A stretch of 64,000 nt of DNA, from positions 1 to 64,000 of the forward strand of contig DASRAU010000004.1 in NCBI GenBank assembly GCA_035638075.1, given 5' to 3'. This DNA is from DASRAU01 sp035638075 (GTDB lineage Bacteria; Acidobacteriota; Polarisedimenticolia; Gp22-AA2). A program made the translations under genes and the position numbers. The notes beneath the pieces are model-generated. The model was not told the DNA's origin. It did no database searches and was given only the letters and a program-made list of their open reading frames with translations. This document shows positions 53,536 through 61,624 of this stretch, one piece after another (the first letter of the stretch is position 1; each line of letters begins with the position of its first letter).

Positions 53536-54707
53536 GACGCGCGCTCCCGCCACGGGGCGCTGAGGCCGCGGATCCGCTCGGCGGCGGCGCCGCGCGCCAG
53601 CACCAGCACCTGGAACGCTCCACCCATCCGATCCGGCATGACGAGGTCCTTGAGGCGCTCACGGCCGGAGACATCCTGGGCTTCGTAGTCGTCGAGGGCG
53701 CCGAGCGCGAGCAGGAAGTGGGCCTGGCTCACCTGTCCGGCGACGGTCCAGCCGCTCTCGGTCGCGGCGCGTCGCACGGCGGTGAAATCGACGTGCGCCG
53801 TGAGGTCCTGTTCTCCCGGGTGCGCCAGCAGGTCATGCGAAAGGCGGTGACGATGGAACGCCCGCAGCGTGCCGCGCGATCGGACCGGGTGGAACAGCTC
53901 TGCGGCGGCTTCGCCGTAATCGACGAGCAGTCCCCAGCCGCGCCCGAGCAGGCCGCCGAGGCGGGTCACGAACCGGGCCGCCTCCGGCGCGACATCGACG
54001 ATCTGTCCGGGCTGCGGAGCGATGGCGTGACGCGCGAGGTATTCCGACAGGACGGGAGTGGAGACCGGATGCATCGTCTCGCGGTAGCCATCCCCTGAAA
54101 GCTCGACATGGATTTCTCCCGGCCCGTCCGGCGTGCCCGCAATGCGATGAACAGGAAAGGCGTCGAGGACCTCGTTGGCGAACAGGCAGCCGTCCGCGGT
54201 CTTCGAAGACGGGTCGGCCTCGAGCTCCTCGAGGCTTCGCCAGCACGGACCCCAGGCGGGTCGCGGAACAGCCGCGAGCAGGCGCTCCTGGCGGGAGCGC
54301 AGGGCCGGACTCTTTTCGACGAGCGTGTACTCGAGCACCGCGGCGAAGGAAGGGTCCCGCGCGGCCTCGGCGAGGAAGTCGGCCGCGAAGCGCCCTTCGC
54401 CCGGACCGAGCTCCACGAACCGGAAGCGGTGCGGCGTGCCGAGCAGTCGCCACATCTCGGCCGCCTGCCGCGCCACGAGGCGGCCGAAGGCGGAGTGCAC
54501 GCCGCTGCTGGTGACGTAGTCGCGCCCTCCGCCTCCCCCGAGCCCGCGCGTGTAATAGCCGTGCTCCGGATGGTAGAGGCAGAGGTCCATGAAGGTCGCG
54601 AAAGGCATCGCCCCGCGGACGCGAATCGTCTCGCGCAGAACCGGTTCGAGCATCGTCGCGGTGGCAGGCTCGACGGCGCCCCCGGTGGCCGTGTCGACGG
54701 GACTCAC
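53532..54707 (-). CDS. MidA/NDUFAF7-type SAM methyltransferase
   Basis: 391-residue DUF185/COG1565 methyltransferase. Seen are AMPFATFMDLCLYHPEHGYYT, the SAM-binding FVELGPGEGRFAADFL, LFANEVLDAFPVHR and GLLVDYGEAAAELFHP, all typical of MidA/NDUFAF7. The mitochondrial member dimethylates an Arg of NDUFS2 (the NuoD homologue), an early step of complex I assembly. Here it sits directly between nuoB2 and mrp, with four-base overlaps on both sides, and nuoD is encoded elsewhere in this window. GTG 54707 is used. Confidence 0.92.
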   Translation of the reverse strand: MSPVDTATGGAVEPATATMLEPVLRETIRVRGAMPFATFMDLCLYHPEHGYYTRGLGGGGGRDYVTSSGVHSAFGRLVARQAAEMWRLLGTPHRFRFVELGPGEGRFAADFLAEAARDPSFAAVLEYTLVEKSPALRSRQERLLAAVPRPAWGPCWRSLEELEADPSSKTADGCLFANEVLDAFPVHRIAGTPDGPGEIHVELSGDGYRETMHPVSTPVLSEYLARHAIAPQPGQIVDVAPEAARFVTRLGGLLGRGWGLLVDYGEAAAELFHPVRSRGTLRAFHRHRLSHDLLAHPGEQDLTAHVDFTAVRRAATESGWTVAGQVSQAHFLLALGALDDYEAQDVSGRERLKDLVMPDRMGGAFQVLVLARGAAAERIRGLSAPWRERAS

Positions 54708-55240
54708 TTCCCCGCGGCGGCCTTGGCGGCCGGAGCCTCCAGGGGAGCGGCGCCTCGTGCGGCACGGGCGCGGGCGTCGATGAGGCGCTGGATCTGCATG
54801 ACGGCCTCGATCAGGGCCTCGGGACGCGGCGGGCAGCCGGGAACGTAGACGTCCACCGGGATGAGCTCGTCTACGCCCTGCGTGACCGCGTAGGAGCGGA
54901 ACATCCCGCCCGTGGAGGCGCAGGCGCCCATGGCGATCACCCACTTCGGCTCCGGCATCTGGTCGTAGATGCGTTTCACCGCCGGGGCCATCTTCTTCAC
55001 GACGGTGCCGGCGACGATCATCATGTCGGCCTGGCGGGGCGAGAAGCGCATCGCCTCGGCGCCGAAGCGGGCGATGTCGTAGCGGGGCGCGACCACGGCC
55101 ATCATCTCGATGGCGCAGCAGGCGAGCCCCATCGGCATCGGCCAGAGGGAGTTCTTGCGCCCCCACGCGATGTAGTCGGCGATCCGGGTGGTGAGGATCC
55201 AGGGCTCGGCGTCGCGCAGATCGCGGTCGGCGTCGCTCAT
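54704..55240 (-). CDS. Second NADH-quinone oxidoreductase subunit B
   Basis: 178-residue NuoB paralogue. All four cluster N2 cysteines are present (GLACCAIEMM, MGACASTGG, VPGCPPRPEAL), so it should be functional. It differs from the operon nuoB by a longer acidic N-terminus (MSDADRDLRDAEPWILTTRI) and an Ala/Lys-rich C-terminal tail (about 155-178). It is paired only with nuoI2, not with other nuo genes. It may form a variant complex I peripheral module or replace the operon copy under some condition. Confidence 0.92.
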   Translation of the reverse strand: MSDADRDLRDAEPWILTTRIADYIAWGRKNSLWPMPMGLACCAIEMMAVVAPRYDIARFGAEAMRFSPRQADMMIVAGTVVKKMAPAVKRIYDQMPEPKWVIAMGACASTGGMFRSYAVTQGVDELIPVDVYVPGCPPRPEALIEAVMQIQRLIDARARAARGAAPLEAPAAKAAAGK

Positions 55241-55803
55241 CGCGTGCCTCCGACAGGCGGCGGGGCGGTCGCCGCAACTTGGTCCGCGGGGCGCGGCCGC
55301 TCCAGCGGGCCCCACTTGTGGGTCGAATCGGGGCGGATGCCGCCCATCTCGAGAAGCTTGTCCTTGTGGTAGATGAGGCCGTCGCGGCTCTGGCCCACCG
55401 TCTGGTACTCCTTGGTCAGGAAGATGGCCTCCTCGGGGCAGACCTCCTCGCAGTACCCGCACATGATGCAGCGCAGCATGTTGATGTCGAAGACTTTCGG
55501 CCCCTTCTCGATGCCGGTGCCGATCTGCTGCGCCTCGATGTGGATCGCCTTCGGCGGGCAGACGTACTGGCAGAGGAAGCACGCCACGCACTTGACGCGC
55601 TGCTGCTCGTCGCGCACCAGGGCCGGCAGCCCGCGGTAGCGGTCCGGCATCGTCCATTTCTCCTCGGGGTACTGCATCGTCACCTTGGGGCGGAACATGT
55701 GGCGGAGGGTGATCCACATCCCCTTGATGACCGACGGGAGATAGCTCCGGGCCAGGAGACCCTTCGGCACCGGGCGCTTGACGGGCTTGCCGGTCAGCGG
55801 CAC
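55237..55803 (-). CDS. Second NADH-quinone oxidoreductase subunit I (2x[4Fe-4S])
   Basis: 188 residues, 35 longer than the operon NuoI. Two ferredoxin motifs are complete: CVACFLCQYVCP and CIMCGYCEEVCP. RHMFRPKVTMQYPEEKW near residue 34-50 is NuoI-specific. The C-terminal ~45 residues (LLEMGGIRPDSTHKWGPL and beyond) are extra. GTG 55803 begins within the last ten bases of iscU; its own stop overlaps nuoB2. Confidence 0.92.
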   Translation of the reverse strand: MPLTGKPVKRPVPKGLLARSYLPSVIKGMWITLRHMFRPKVTMQYPEEKWTMPDRYRGLPALVRDEQQRVKCVACFLCQYVCPPKAIHIEAQQIGTGIEKGPKVFDINMLRCIMCGYCEEVCPEEAIFLTKEYQTVGQSRDGLIYHKDKLLEMGGIRPDSTHKWGPLERPRPADQVAATAPPPVGGTR

Positions 55804-56192
55804 GGGGCCTCCCCGCCCGCGTCGCGCCAGTGCTTCAGCGCCTCGCGGATCGCCTGCTCGGCGAGGACCGAGCAGTGCTGCTTCGACTCGGGCAGACCGC
55901 CGAGGGCCTGGGCGACGTCCTGGTTGGACACCCGCTCCACCTCCTCGAGCCGTTTGCCGGTCACCATCACGGTCGCCATGCTCCCGGCGGCGATCGCCGC
56001 CGTGCAGCCGAACGAACGAAAACGAGCCTCGATCACCTGGTCCCCTTCGATCTTCATTCCGAACCGCAGGACGTCCCCGTGCGCCGGGTCCCCCACCTGC
56101 GCCACGGCGGCGCTGCCTTCGACGTCCCCGACGTTGCGAGGGTGGCGGTAATGGTCCAGGAGCGTTTCGCTGTACTCCCCGGGACCGCTCAT
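55794..56192 (-). CDS. IscU/NifU-type Fe-S scaffold with Cys-to-His substitution
   Basis: 132 residues, the size of IscU. N-terminus YSETLLDHYRHPRNVG is IscU-like. Of the three scaffold cysteines, Cys63 (FGCTAAIAAG) and Cys107 (KQHCSVLAEQ) are kept. The first, normally in A-C-G-D near residue 37, is His38 in GDPAHGDVLRF. The LPPVK chaperone motif of IscU is absent here (GLPESKQHC). ATG 56192 is preceded by GAGGTG; an ATG ten codons upstream is possible. It overlaps nuoI2, so the scaffold is made together with the complex I Fe-S subunits. Confidence 0.88.
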   Translation of the reverse strand: MSGPGEYSETLLDHYRHPRNVGDVEGSAAVAQVGDPAHGDVLRFGMKIEGDQVIEARFRSFGCTAAIAAGSMATVMVTGKRLEEVERVSNQDVAQALGGLPESKQHCSVLAEQAIREALKHWRDAGGEAPCR

Positions 56193-56263
56193 GCGCACCT
56201 CGAAGACTCCGATCCCGCTCATGCTATTGCAGGCGCCGCCACCGGGGCAACGGCGCCAGGCTC

Positions 56264-57331
56264 CTAGCCGCCGATCTGCCACATCTTGCGTGGAAGGCGC
56301 TCCCGGTACACCGCCGCCATGTCGAGGCTTCCCCCCGGCCCCTTGGCCTCGACCTCGGTGGCGACGGCGCGCACGAGATCCTCGTCGCTCCCCCCGCCGC
56401 GCAGGATGGGCCGCAGGTCACGATCCCCCCGGGCGAACAGGCAGTTGCGGATCATCCCGTCCGCCGTCAGGCGGATGCGGTCGCAGCGCTCGCAGAAAGG
56501 GGCGGTGACCGAGTTGATGAAGCCGATGTCGCCCTGGCCGTCGTCGAAGCGGTAGACCTCGGCCGGCGAGGCGCCGCGTTCGTCTCCGACCCTTCGGAGC
56601 GGGCGAATCGCCTCGAGCCGCGCGCGCACCTCGGCCCCGGGCACGATGCGCTCGGCCTCGAAGGCCTCCCCCGCCCCGAGCGGCATCAGCTCGATGAAGC
56701 GGACCTGGCAGGATCGGGTGCGGGCGAGCTCGGCGAAGCGGGGGATCTCCTGGTCGTTGACCCCGCGGATCAGGACGACGTTCACCTTGATCGGCAGAGC
56801 GCCGAGCCGCTCCAGCTCGCCGAGCGCCTCGAGGACGCGGCCGAGGCCGTCGCGCCGCCCGACCCGGATGTAGGTCTCGGGATCGAGCGAGTCGATGTGG
56901 ACGTTGAAGCGACGCACTCCGGCGCGAACCAGGCCTTCCGCCTGCTCCTTGAGCAGGAGGCCGTTGGTCGTCACCGCCAGGTCCTCGACCCCCGGGAGGG
57001 CCGACAGCATGCCGGCGAGGCGCGCCAGATCGCGCCGCACCAGCGGCTCGCCGCCGGTCAGGCGGATCTCGCGGACGCCGCGCGCCGCCAGCGGCCGCAC
57101 CACGCGGACGATCTCCTCGAACGTCAAGAGCTCGGATCGCTCGTACCAGGTGATCCCCGCCGCCGGCATGCAGTACACGCAGCGCAGGTTGCACCGGTCG
57201 GTGACCGAGACGCGCAGGCTCCGGACCGCCCGCCCGAAGCGATCGACGAGCGACCCCTCTGCGGCGAACGTCTTCTCTCCGGGCGAGGCCGCGGGGGCGG
57301 CGCCGGAAACGGTGCGGGTCAAGGTGCTCAT
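56264..57331 (-). CDS. moaA: GTP 3',8-cyclase MoaA
   Basis: Radical-SAM enzyme for the first step of molybdenum cofactor synthesis; 355 residues. The N-terminal cluster is Cys47/51/54 in CNLRCVYCMP. TGGEPLVRRDL and NVHIDSLDPETY follow, then the C-terminal GTP-cluster cysteines (CERCDRIRLTADG, MIRNCLF). The essential C-terminal Gly-Gly (WQIGG) is present. It lies between a ferredoxin gene and iscU; no other moa or mob gene is visible. Confidence 0.95.
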   Translation of the reverse strand: MSTLTRTVSGAAPAASPGEKTFAAEGSLVDRFGRAVRSLRVSVTDRCNLRCVYCMPAAGITWYERSELLTFEEIVRVVRPLAARGVREIRLTGGEPLVRRDLARLAGMLSALPGVEDLAVTTNGLLLKEQAEGLVRAGVRRFNVHIDSLDPETYIRVGRRDGLGRVLEALGELERLGALPIKVNVVLIRGVNDQEIPRFAELARTRSCQVRFIELMPLGAGEAFEAERIVPGAEVRARLEAIRPLRRVGDERGASPAEVYRFDDGQGDIGFINSVTAPFCERCDRIRLTADGMIRNCLFARGDRDLRPILRGGGSDEDLVRAVATEVEAKGPGGSLDMAAVYRERLPRKMWQIGG

Positions 57332-57341
57332 GAAACGGATC

Positions 57342-57710
57342 TCAATCCTGCGCGGGCGGGGGGTCGTCCGGGAAAGGGTCGAACTCCTCCTCGGCGGGGG
57401 CCGCGGGCGTTTCCTTCTTCTTGAACAGCAGCCGCTCGACCGTCTGCCCCGTCTTCACGTGCCGGCGCACGATCTCGGCGACATCGCCCGGCTTCACGCC
57501 GCTGTACACGACGCCCTCCGGGTAGAGGATGACGTTCGGACCGTAGGTGCACAACCCGAAGCACAGGCACTCGGTGTCCTTGACCGAGGTGCCGATCCCC
57601 TGGCGGACGAACTCCTTGCGGAATTCCTGCCGGATGCGCATCGAGCCGCGCTCGCCGCCGCAGCGGGGTCCGACGCAGATGAGGACGTGGCGGGAGTACG
57701 GAAGATTCAT
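57342..57710 (-). CDS. Thioredoxin-like [2Fe-2S] ferredoxin
   Basis: 122-residue ferredoxin of the thioredoxin-fold family found in NuoE C-termini and in Aquifex-type Fd4. Candidate cluster cysteines are in VCVGPRCGGERG-type sequence (CVGPRCGG) and in CLCFGLCTYGPNV; VVYSGVKPGDVAEIVRRHV follows as in NuoE. The C-terminal tail is Lys- then Asp/Glu/Pro-rich. ATG 57710 overlaps ridA's stop. It may be the electron entry for the EFG-lacking complex I (inference). Confidence 0.88.
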   Translation of the reverse strand: MNLPYSRHVLICVGPRCGGERGSMRIRQEFRKEFVRQGIGTSVKDTECLCFGLCTYGPNVILYPEGVVYSGVKPGDVAEIVRRHVKTGQTVERLLFKKKETPAAPAEEEFDPFPDDPPPAQD

Positions 57711-58171
57711 TCGACCTCGAGGACCGCCTGCAGCTGGAGGCACGCGTTCTGCGGCAGCTCGTCCACTCCGTGAGCCAGCCGCGTGTGCCTGCCGCGATCC
57801 CCGAAGACCTTGACGAACACCTCGGAGGCTCCTTCCATCACGCTGAACGCGTCGCTGAAACCGGGAGCGACGGCGATGTGCCCGACCAGCTGCACGACCC
57901 GGCGGACGCGATCGAGATCGTCGATCGCCTGCTTGGCGGTCGCGAGGACGCTGAGGGCGGCGAGCCGCGCCGCCTCCGACCCCTGCTCGACCGTGACCTC
58001 GCGCCCGATGCGGCCGAGGTACTTGAGCTTGCCGCCCTCCTTGGGGAACTTTCCGGAGATGAAGAGGAGATTTCCGGAACGGACCGTCTGGACCCAGTTC
58101 CCGGTCGGCTTGCCGACCTCGGGAAGGCGCCAGCCATTGGTTTCGATCGTCTTCTCGGTTTCGCCAGGCAT
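57707..58171 (-). CDS. RidA family protein (long form)
   Basis: 154-residue RidA/YjgF/YER057c member, a reactive enamine/imine deaminase family. Seen are LFISGKFPKEGGKLKYLG, AIDDLDRVRRVVQLVGHIAV and the C-terminal NACLQLQAVLEVE. The family's catalytic Arg (usually PxRxxV) is not obvious: RHTRLAHGVDELP lies in its place. That makes it nearer the YoaB/RidA-group 5-7 branch with unknown substrate. It heads the long ferredoxin-moaA-iscU-nuoI2 operon and has GGGAGGG before ATG 58171. Confidence 0.85.
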   Translation of the reverse strand: MPGETEKTIETNGWRLPEVGKPTGNWVQTVRSGNLLFISGKFPKEGGKLKYLGRIGREVTVEQGSEAARLAALSVLATAKQAIDDLDRVRRVVQLVGHIAVAPGFSDAFSVMEGASEVFVKVFGDRGRHTRLAHGVDELPQNACLQLQAVLEVE

Positions 58172-58239
58172 CGGATTCGTCCCTCCCGCGCCCCCGGCAC
58201 ACCCGCGCCGCGAGCGTCCCCGCGTTGTCGTTGCGTGTC

Positions 58240-58248
58240 ATCTTAGCA
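58240..58248 (-). promoter_or_regulatory. Extended -10 promoter for the ridA-led operon
   Basis: TGCTAAGAT on the minus strand, 62 nt leader to the ridA ATG. Fourth TGCTA-type box in the window. Confidence 0.45.
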
Positions 58249-58325
58249 GACTCCGCGAGGGGGTGAGGCGCAGGAAACGGCGCTGCGAGCCGTCTTGAGA
58301 GCCTGCCTCCCGAGGCGGAGCGGCG

Positions 58326-58355
58326 TTGACCCTGCGCGCGCGGCTGGATTACCAT
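58326..58355 (+). promoter_or_regulatory. kdsB promoter
   Basis: TTGACC (58326-58331), 18-base spacer, TACCAT (58350-58355). The -10 ends five bases before the kdsB ATG, so the transcript probably starts at the ATG. Confidence 0.5.
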
Positions 58356-58360
58356 TCGCC

Positions 58361-59152
58361 ATGCGACGCCCCGACGACGCGAACACGAGCGCCGATGCGT
58401 TGGGAGTCGTCCCCGCCCGCTACGGTTCGACCCGCTATCCCGGCAAACCCCTCGTGGCCATCGCGGGCAAGCCGATGATCCAGCACGTGTGGGAGCGGGC
58501 GCGCGCGGCGCGACGCCTGGGGGCGGTCGTGGTGGCGACCGACGACGATCGCATCCGCCGCGTCGTCGAGGGGTTCGGCGGCGAGGTGATGATGACGTCT
58601 CCCGATCATGCCAGCGGGACCGATCGCCTGGCGGAGGTGGCGCGCGCACGCGCCGCGTCGATCTACGTCAACATCCAGGGGGACGAGCCGCTCCTGGAGC
58701 CGGCCGATCTCGACACGCTCGTGGCGGGGATGGAGTCGGATCCCGGGCTCGGGATGGGAACGCTGGCCGTGCCGATCGGGGATCCGCGCGAGGCGCAGGA
58801 TCCGAACGTCGTCAAGGCGGTGTGCGATGCGACCGGACGCGCCCTCTACTTCTCGCGGGCGCCGATTCCCTATCCGCGCAACCCGCCGGCCCCGGACGCG
58901 GGCGCGCGGGGGCGCAGCGGCTACCTGCGGCACATCGGCCTGTACGCGTACCGGCGCGACGTGCTCCTGGCCTTCGCCGGCTGGCCGCCGACGGCGCTCG
59001 AGCAGACCGAGGGACTCGAACAATTGCGGGCCATGGAGCACGGCGTGACCATCCGCGTCTTCACGGCGCGCGGGACCTACCTGGCGGTGGACACACCCGA
59101 GGATCGGATCCGGGTCGAGAGCGCGATGAGCGCCGTTGCGAAAGGGGGGTGA
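58361..59152 (+). CDS. kdsB: 3-deoxy-manno-octulosonate cytidylyltransferase
   Basis: Activates Kdo to CMP-Kdo; 263 residues. The nucleotide motif is GVVPARYGSTRYPGKPL; NIQGDEPLLEP, SRAPIPYPRNPPAP, GLYAYRRDVLLAF and the closing LEQTEGLEQLRAMEHG match KdsB. It begins the Kdo operon, and its stop lies two bases before the pyrG GTG. The start ATG lies directly after a TTGACC/TACCAT promoter. Confidence 0.95.
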   Translation: MRRPDDANTSADALGVVPARYGSTRYPGKPLVAIAGKPMIQHVWERARAARRLGAVVVATDDDRIRRVVEGFGGEVMMTSPDHASGTDRLAEVARARAASIYVNIQGDEPLLEPADLDTLVAGMESDPGLGMGTLAVPIGDPREAQDPNVVKAVCDATGRALYFSRAPIPYPRNPPAPDAGARGRSGYLRHIGLYAYRRDVLLAFAGWPPTALEQTEGLEQLRAMEHGVTIRVFTARGTYLAVDTPEDRIRVESAMSAVAKGG

Positions 59153-59154
59153 GC

Positions 59155-60771
59155 GTGCCCACGAAGTACATCTTCGTCACCGGCGGGGTCGTGTCGTCGC
59201 TCGGCAAGGGGCTCGCCGCCGCCTCGATCGGGAGGCTTCTCGAGGCGCGCGGGTTCTCCGTCGCCCTGCAGAAGTTCGATCCCTATCTCAACGTCGACCC
59301 GGGCACGATGAGCCCCTTCCAGCACGGCGAGGTGTACGTCACCGAGGACGGCGTCGAGTCCGACCTCGATCTCGGGCACTACGAGCGGTTCACCTCCACG
59401 CAGACCTCGCGCGAGCACAACTTCACCAGCGGCAAGATCTACGAGCACGTCATCGCGAAGGAGCGCCGCGGCGACTATCTCGGGGGCACCGTGCAGGTCA
59501 TCCCGCACGTCACCGACGAGATCAAGGAGAGCATCCGCAAGATCAGCAAGGGCGTGGACATCCAGATCGTCGAGGTCGGAGGGACCATCGGCGACATCGA
59601 GTCGCTGCCGTTCCTCGAGGCCATCCGCCAGTTCCGCCTGGAGGTCGGGCGGACCAACGCGGTCTTCGTCCACCTGACGCTGGTCCCCTACATCGGCGCC
59701 GCCGGTGAGCTGAAGACCAAGCCGACGCAGCACTCGGTGCGCGACCTGCGGGCCATCGGGATCCAGCCCGACGTGCTGCTGTGCCGCACCGATCGGTTCA
59801 TCCCGCCGGACATCAAGAAGAAGATCGCGCTCTTCTGCAACGTCCCGGAGGAGGCGGTGATCACCGCCAAGGACGTCGAGACGATCTACGAGGTGCCGCT
59901 CGTTCTCGCCAAGGAGGGCGTGGACGCCATCCTGCTGAAGGCCCTCGACCTGCCGTACCGCGACAAGAACATGGACGAGTGGGTGGAGATGGTCGGCAAG
60001 GCGAAGAACCCCTCGGACGGCGAGGTCGTGGTCGGCATCGTCGGCAAGTACGTCGCCTACGAGGACTCCTACAAGAGCCTGAACGAGGCGCTGACGCACG
60101 GGGGCATCGCCAACAACGCGCGCGTGCGGCTGCACTGGATCGAGGCGGACCGGCTGGTCGGCGGCGGCGCCGGCATCCAGGAGGCGATGGCGCCGTGCCA
60201 CGGGCTCCTCGTCCCCGGCGGGTTCGGCCTGCGCGGCGTGGACGGCATGATCGAGGCGATCCGGTTCGCGCGCGAGCGGCGGCTTCCCTTCTTCGGCATC
60301 TGCCTCGGAATGCAGTGCGCGGTGATCGAGTACGCGCGGAACGTCGGCGGCCTGAAGGACGCCGACTCGGCGGAGTTCACCCCCGAGACGCCGCACCCGG
60401 TCATCTACAAGCTGCGCGAGCTCGAAGGGGTCGAGCGCATGGGCGGGAACATGCGCCTCGGCAAGTGGCCGTGCCTCGTGAAGACCGGGTCGCAGGCCCA
60501 CAAGGCCTACGGCCGCACGGAGATCAGCGAGCGCCACCGGCACCGTTACGAGGTGCACCGCAAGTACATGGACGATCTCGAGCGGCGCGGTTTGAAGGTG
60601 ACGGGCGAAACACCCGACAAGCGGTTCGTCGAGATCGTCGAGATCCCGGACCATCCGTACTTCCTCGCGTGCCAGTTCCACCCGGAGTTCAAGAGCAAGC
60701 CGATGCAGCCGCATCCCCTCTTCCGTTCCTTCATCGATGCCTGCAAGCGATACCGGCAGTCGGCCCGCTGA
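59155..60771 (+). CDS. pyrG: CTP synthase
   Basis: Makes CTP from UTP and glutamine; 538 residues. The synthetase domain begins KYIFVTGGVVSSLGKGLAAA with LNVDPGTMSPFQHGEVYV; the amidotransferase domain has the catalytic Cys in GICLGMQCAVIEYAR and His/Glu in FHPEFKSKP. GTG 59155 gives the usual protein start; a GTG six bases earlier overlaps the kdsB stop and is possible. AAAGGGGGG lies upstream. Linkage supplies CTP to the KdsB reaction. Confidence 0.97.
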   Translation: MPTKYIFVTGGVVSSLGKGLAAASIGRLLEARGFSVALQKFDPYLNVDPGTMSPFQHGEVYVTEDGVESDLDLGHYERFTSTQTSREHNFTSGKIYEHVIAKERRGDYLGGTVQVIPHVTDEIKESIRKISKGVDIQIVEVGGTIGDIESLPFLEAIRQFRLEVGRTNAVFVHLTLVPYIGAAGELKTKPTQHSVRDLRAIGIQPDVLLCRTDRFIPPDIKKKIALFCNVPEEAVITAKDVETIYEVPLVLAKEGVDAILLKALDLPYRDKNMDEWVEMVGKAKNPSDGEVVVGIVGKYVAYEDSYKSLNEALTHGGIANNARVRLHWIEADRLVGGGAGIQEAMAPCHGLLVPGGFGLRGVDGMIEAIRFARERRLPFFGICLGMQCAVIEYARNVGGLKDADSAEFTPETPHPVIYKLRELEGVERMGGNMRLGKWPCLVKTGSQAHKAYGRTEISERHRHRYEVHRKYMDDLERRGLKVTGETPDKRFVEIVEIPDHPYFLACQFHPEFKSKPMQPHPLFRSFIDACKRYRQSAR

Positions 60772-60778
60772 CGGGCCG

Positions 60779-61624
60779 GTGAAGCGCGTCCCCGTCACCG
60801 CCGACCTGGCGATTGGCGGCGGGGCGCCGCTGGCGTTCCTCGCCGGCCCCTGCGTCATCGAGAGCGAGGAGCACGCCGTGCGCATGGCGACCTCGCTCGC
60901 CGCGCTGGCGCGCCGGATCGGGGTGCCGTACGTCTTCAAGGCCTCCTACGACAAGGCGAACCGCTCGTCGCTGCAGTCGTTCCGGGGGCCCGGCCTGGAC
61001 GAGGGCCTGCGCATTCTCAAGGCGGTGAAGAAGGCGGCCGGGGTGCCGGTGCTCTCCGACATCCACGAGCCTGGCCAGGCGGAGCGGGCGGCGGAGGCGA
61101 TCGACATCCTGCAGATCCCCGCCTTCCTCTGCCGGCAGACGGACCTTCTGATCGCGGCGGGACGCACCGGGCGCGTGGTCAACATCAAGAAGGGACAGTT
61201 CCTGGCCCCGTGGGACCTGCGTCACGCCGCCGACAAGGTGGCCTCCACCGGCAACGACAAGATCCTGCTCACCGAGCGGGGCGCCTCGTTCGGCTATCGC
61301 AACCTCGTGGTCGACTTCCGGTCGCTCGCCATCCTGCGCGGGTTCGGCTGGCCGGTGGTCATGGACGCGACGCACGCCGTGCAGCTCCCCGGAGGCGAGG
61401 GGGATCGATCGGGGGGCGAGGCCCGGTTCATCCCGGTGATCGCCCGCGCCGCCGCCGCCACCGGCATCGACGCGCTGTTCTGCGAGGTCCACGACGACCC
61501 GGCCCGGGCGAAGAGCGACGGCCCCAATGCTCTGCGCCTCGACCTGGTCGAGCCGCTGCTGCAGCAGGTGCTGCGGATCGACGCCGTGGTGCGGGAATCG
61601 TCAGACCCAGGAGGAGCCCGCTAG
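60779..61624 (+). CDS. kdsA: 3-deoxy-8-phosphooctulonate synthase
   Basis: Condenses arabinose-5-phosphate with PEP; 281 residues from GTG 60779, the usual length. PEP/A5P-site motifs are FLAGPCVIESEEHAVRMA, YVFKASYDKANRSSLQSFRG, DIHEPGQAE, NIKKGQFLAPWDLRHA, LTERGASFGYRNLVVDFRS and DATHAVQLPGG. LFCEVHDDPARAKSDGPNAL carries the D-x-x-x-x-x-D-G-P-N typical of the family. An ATG at 60737, inside pyrG, would add 14 residues; it is less likely because the GTG gives the standard N-terminus. Confidence 0.95.
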   Translation: MKRVPVTADLAIGGGAPLAFLAGPCVIESEEHAVRMATSLAALARRIGVPYVFKASYDKANRSSLQSFRGPGLDEGLRILKAVKKAAGVPVLSDIHEPGQAERAAEAIDILQIPAFLCRQTDLLIAAGRTGRVVNIKKGQFLAPWDLRHAADKVASTGNDKILLTERGASFGYRNLVVDFRSLAILRGFGWPVVMDATHAVQLPGGEGDRSGGEARFIPVIARAAAATGIDALFCEVHDDPARAKSDGPNALRLDLVEPLLQQVLRIDAVVRESSDPGGAR

